Part shown: positions 58,185-60,000 of the stretch, one piece after another | Layout of the letters: each line of letters begins with the position of its first letter | Position numbering within the stretch: the stretch's first letter is position 1 | From: Lineus longissimus | Taxonomy: Eukaryota; Nemertea; Pilidiophora; Heteronemertea; Lineidae | Direction: 5' to 3' | Length of the DNA: 60,000 bases | NCBI RefSeq assembly: GCF_910592395.1 | Contig: NC_088316.1 | Coordinates: 17,238,001-17,298,000 of the forward strand | The notes under the pieces: model-generated | The model's database searches: none | What the model was told of the DNA's origin: nothing | The model's input: only the letters and a program-made list of their open reading frames with translations | Program-made: the position numbers and the translations under genes

Positions 58185-60000
58185 GTAAGTAGACGTATGT
58201 GTTTGACAATTATATCCCTTGCTGTCATTCTGGTGCGGGGGGCGGGGGTACAATGAAGCGTCCGAGATCACCTGGACATGTAGCTGACGTTGAGAAGCAG
58301 TTCGATGTCTTTATGTAGGCTTGTATGACTGTATTGGCCATCCACCACGCAGGCGGGTCTAAACAGTTGCTAAGCAAGACGGAAAACAGTATACACTCTT
58401 CCACAACCGACACGATGGGTGAGCAATAAATTGGAAAACGGGTCAATCTGAGACCCAAATTGTTTACACGACACCGGGCCCATTGCATGTCCTTGTCCGA
58501 ATTCTCACTACCCTAAACTGTCTTCCAGGCGGTGCGTACATGCCTCTCGATGTCTCCTACCCGCATCACCTCCTCGAGTCCATCTTTGATGACGCCACGC
58601 CTACAGCTGTCTGCACCAACCACGAGTTCAGGGCGGGAATATCAGAAGGTAAGGAGCAGACGACAAGCCATCGACTTTTTAAAATTTCATTGACACTTCC
58701 TGAAAATTGACCTTGTTTTTTGCGTGTCTCGTGATGCTTCAAAAATCCTTCAGCAGAGGAAAGACCAGCAGACAGGGTTTAACCTTCTCGTGTGTCACCG
58801 GTATATCGAGGGGGTATAGGGGGCCAAATGAAGGAGACTACACTTTGACATTGCAGTCTCATGAGGTCTTTTATTGTACCTGATATTCGAGTCTCCTTGT
58901 ACGCACCCTACATTTCTCTACCAGTGCACATACATCTAGTTTTTTGTTTTTCTTTGATTAGGGTGTCCCTTCCCATTGATATCACTTGACGAGGGTTGGG
59001 AGGCGGCCCTTGCGGAGGAGAATAACAACACTACAGTCCCCGAGAGCTTGCCCCTGACTCTGGACAATCTTGCCTATACGGTCTACTCATCGGGCACAAC
59101 AGGAAAACCGAAAGGTCTGTACCACGGAATCTTCCCCATTTTACTAGCTTACACAGGAATATCAGTTCCATGTCTAGAAACCTCGTGTGAAGCAATAGCC
59201 CTGCAAAAGTTTAGTTGTAAAAAAATCGCCTTTTTTCTAGGCATTCAATGTCCACATCGGGGAGCTGTCTTCTCCTACACCTGGCGTCACGAAAACTACC
59301 CCTACAAAGATGACGGAGAAGACAGGGAGGCCTGCAATGTCTTCTACACCTGGGAGATGTTGAGACCAATTCTTAAAGGTAAGAACGCACCAGGAGGGTA
59401 TAAGTATACAATCCCAAGTCAAACAGTGACACAAAAACCGTGCCGCCTCCTTCTCCATACAGCTTCCCACCTTTTTACTCTTCTGACGAACACATCGTGA
59501 TTTTTGCAAAGTATTGGAAAGGGCAATGTGAAAGAAGTTTCTTTTAAATTCCAGGCGTGCCGATGTATATCATCCCAGACAATGTGATCTATGATCCTGT
59601 CCTCCTGTGCGACTTCCTCAAGAGTAATAAGATCACCAGGATGTTGTTTACCCCGTCCCTGCTCGAGGCTGTCATTGATGCGGGGTTAAACATACAGCAC
59701 GCCATGAAAACAATGAGGTAAGATCCCTTCCCTAATTGTGCAATGACGGTATTGCTATAGAGACCCTGAGATGCAATGCCCCCCCGCAAACGAGATTTTT
59801 TTACCCTTGCAGTCATGTTCGCAGTCGGCAGTTACCAAAATCTCTCTTTTGTCGGGTGCCTATATATGACGCTCCGTTTTTGCGCTACCATAAACTGGGT
59901 TTCATTTGTTTGTTGTCTTCCAGGGAAATCTTGTTCTGCGGCGAAGTGGTGACCACAGTACTCCTCGATCGCTGTGTGAAGGCCTTACCTCACGTCAACT
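57929..60000 (+). CDS. NRPS-like adenylation-domain protein, 5' part (runs off window end)
   Basis: Exons 57929-58184, 58529-58648, 58962-59114, 59241-59378, 59555-59717 and 59924 to past 60000, about 302 codons here, every junction in frame. The start is ATG 57929 in the context GCCAAGATGT, followed by SNQDYQYEHLGLLHEMFQRQ and the ATPDRVAVV block that opens NRPS adenylation domains. Core motifs seen are A1-like ITLKQLDRLTD, A2 LKAGGAYMPLD (split by intron 1) and A3 YSSGTTGKPKG, the ATP-binding loop, then HRGAVFSY. The FCGEVVTT segment opens the last exon. The fold activates an amino or related acid as an acyl-adenylate. Whether carrier, reductase or condensation domains follow, as in alpha-aminoadipate-reductase-like or Ebony-like proteins, is outside the window. 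Animal introns make bacterial contamination very unlikely. Confidence 0.9.
58529..58648 (+). CDS. NRPS-like gene exon 2
   Basis: 120 bp, phase 1 at both ends, acceptor tgtcttccag, donor gtaagg. It encodes GAYMPLDVSYPHHLLESIFD and DATPTAVCTNHEF, completing core motif A2 and continuing the adenylation fold. Confidence 0.88.
58962..59114 (+). CDS. NRPS-like gene exon 3 with A3 loop
   Basis: 153 bp, phase 1 at both ends, acceptor tttgattag. It carries LPLTLDNLAYTVYSSGTTGK plus PK at the end. This is the phosphate-binding A3 loop with its essential Lys, so the loop looks functional. The donor gtctgt is weaker than the others in this gene. Confidence 0.87.
59241..59378 (+). CDS. NRPS-like gene exon 4
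   Basis: 138 bp, phase 1 at both ends, acceptor ttttttctag, donor gtaaga. It encodes PHRGAVFSYTWRHENYPY and, after a charged linker, ACNVFYTWEMLRPILKG. The HRGAVFSY piece is the segment directly after the A3 loop in adenylation domains. Confidence 0.87.
59555..59717 (+). CDS. NRPS-like gene exon 5
   Basis: 163 bp, acceptor taaattccag, donor gtaaga. It encodes VPMYIIPDNVIYDPVLLCDF, then LKSNKITRMLFTPSLLEAVI. This matches the region between motifs A3 and A5 (LF.TPS.. type) where substrate-contacting residues begin. Confidence 0.87.
59924..60000 (+). CDS. NRPS-like gene exon 6, truncated by the window end
   Basis: Acceptor ttgtcttccag, then EILFCGEVVTTVLLDRCVKA and LPHVN to the last base. It corresponds to the GGEAL.. 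segment before motif A5 in NRPS adenylation domains. Confidence 0.85.

Noticed and set aside
1-60000. CRISPR arrays, rRNA genes, bacterial operons or prophage features
   Set aside because: None seen; the window is intron-rich animal nuclear DNA.

Overview
This is nuclear DNA from an invertebrate animal. The genes are split into short exons with GT..AG introns, introns reach 12 kb, and there are no operons, ribosome-binding sites or bacterial signals. The repeat types (tRNA-derived sequences, small inverted-repeat elements, and a repeat ending in a GGCCC..GGGCC hairpin plus CTTGTT) and the animal NRPS-like gene suggest a marine lophotrochozoan such as a mollusc, brachiopod or annelid. That placement is inference; no species marker is visible.

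About 80% of the window (before 2333 to 47638, + strand) is the middle and 3' part of one AF4/FMR2-family gene (AFF; lilliputian in flies), the scaffold of the super elongation complex. I can place 15 exons. Six small ones are scattered over 40 kb (2333, 5719, 15232, 19547, 30355, 42339). Nine are packed into the last 5 kb (42740-47638), including one of 1.9 kb. The reading phase shows that one small exon between 5799 and 15232 is still missing, and 10465-10531 is a candidate. The N-terminal exons lie upstream of the window. The C-terminal homology domain (45892-47638) is complete.

The long introns hold the mobile and repetitive DNA. The most striking item is a complete 1,199-bp element at 25706-26904. 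It has long, A/T-rich terminal inverted repeats and an exact 6-bp target-site duplication (CAGTTC). Its GC-richer core carries a TATA box, two CRE palindromes and a 121-137 codon ORF. The introns also hold a tRNA-Glu-like sequence (23571-23645), a second degenerate tRNA-like sequence (6343-6412), a hairpin element (24312-24450), a 25-bp minisatellite (22231-22516), a roughly 177-bp tandem repeat (27975-28390), an A/T-rich island with a TATA box and ORF (29229-29802), and two related repeats at 34051 and 36051.

From 47639 to about 57.7 kb is AFF 3' UTR and intergenic DNA. It holds a 183-bp TTAA-flanked MITE (52478-52660), a cluster of nuclear-receptor-like half sites (about 51115-51265) and a 52-bp minisatellite (55999-56335).

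At 57929 a second + strand gene begins and runs off the window end. It is an NRPS-type adenylation-domain protein with core motifs A1-A3 intact across six exons. Its substrate and downstream domains cannot be seen here.
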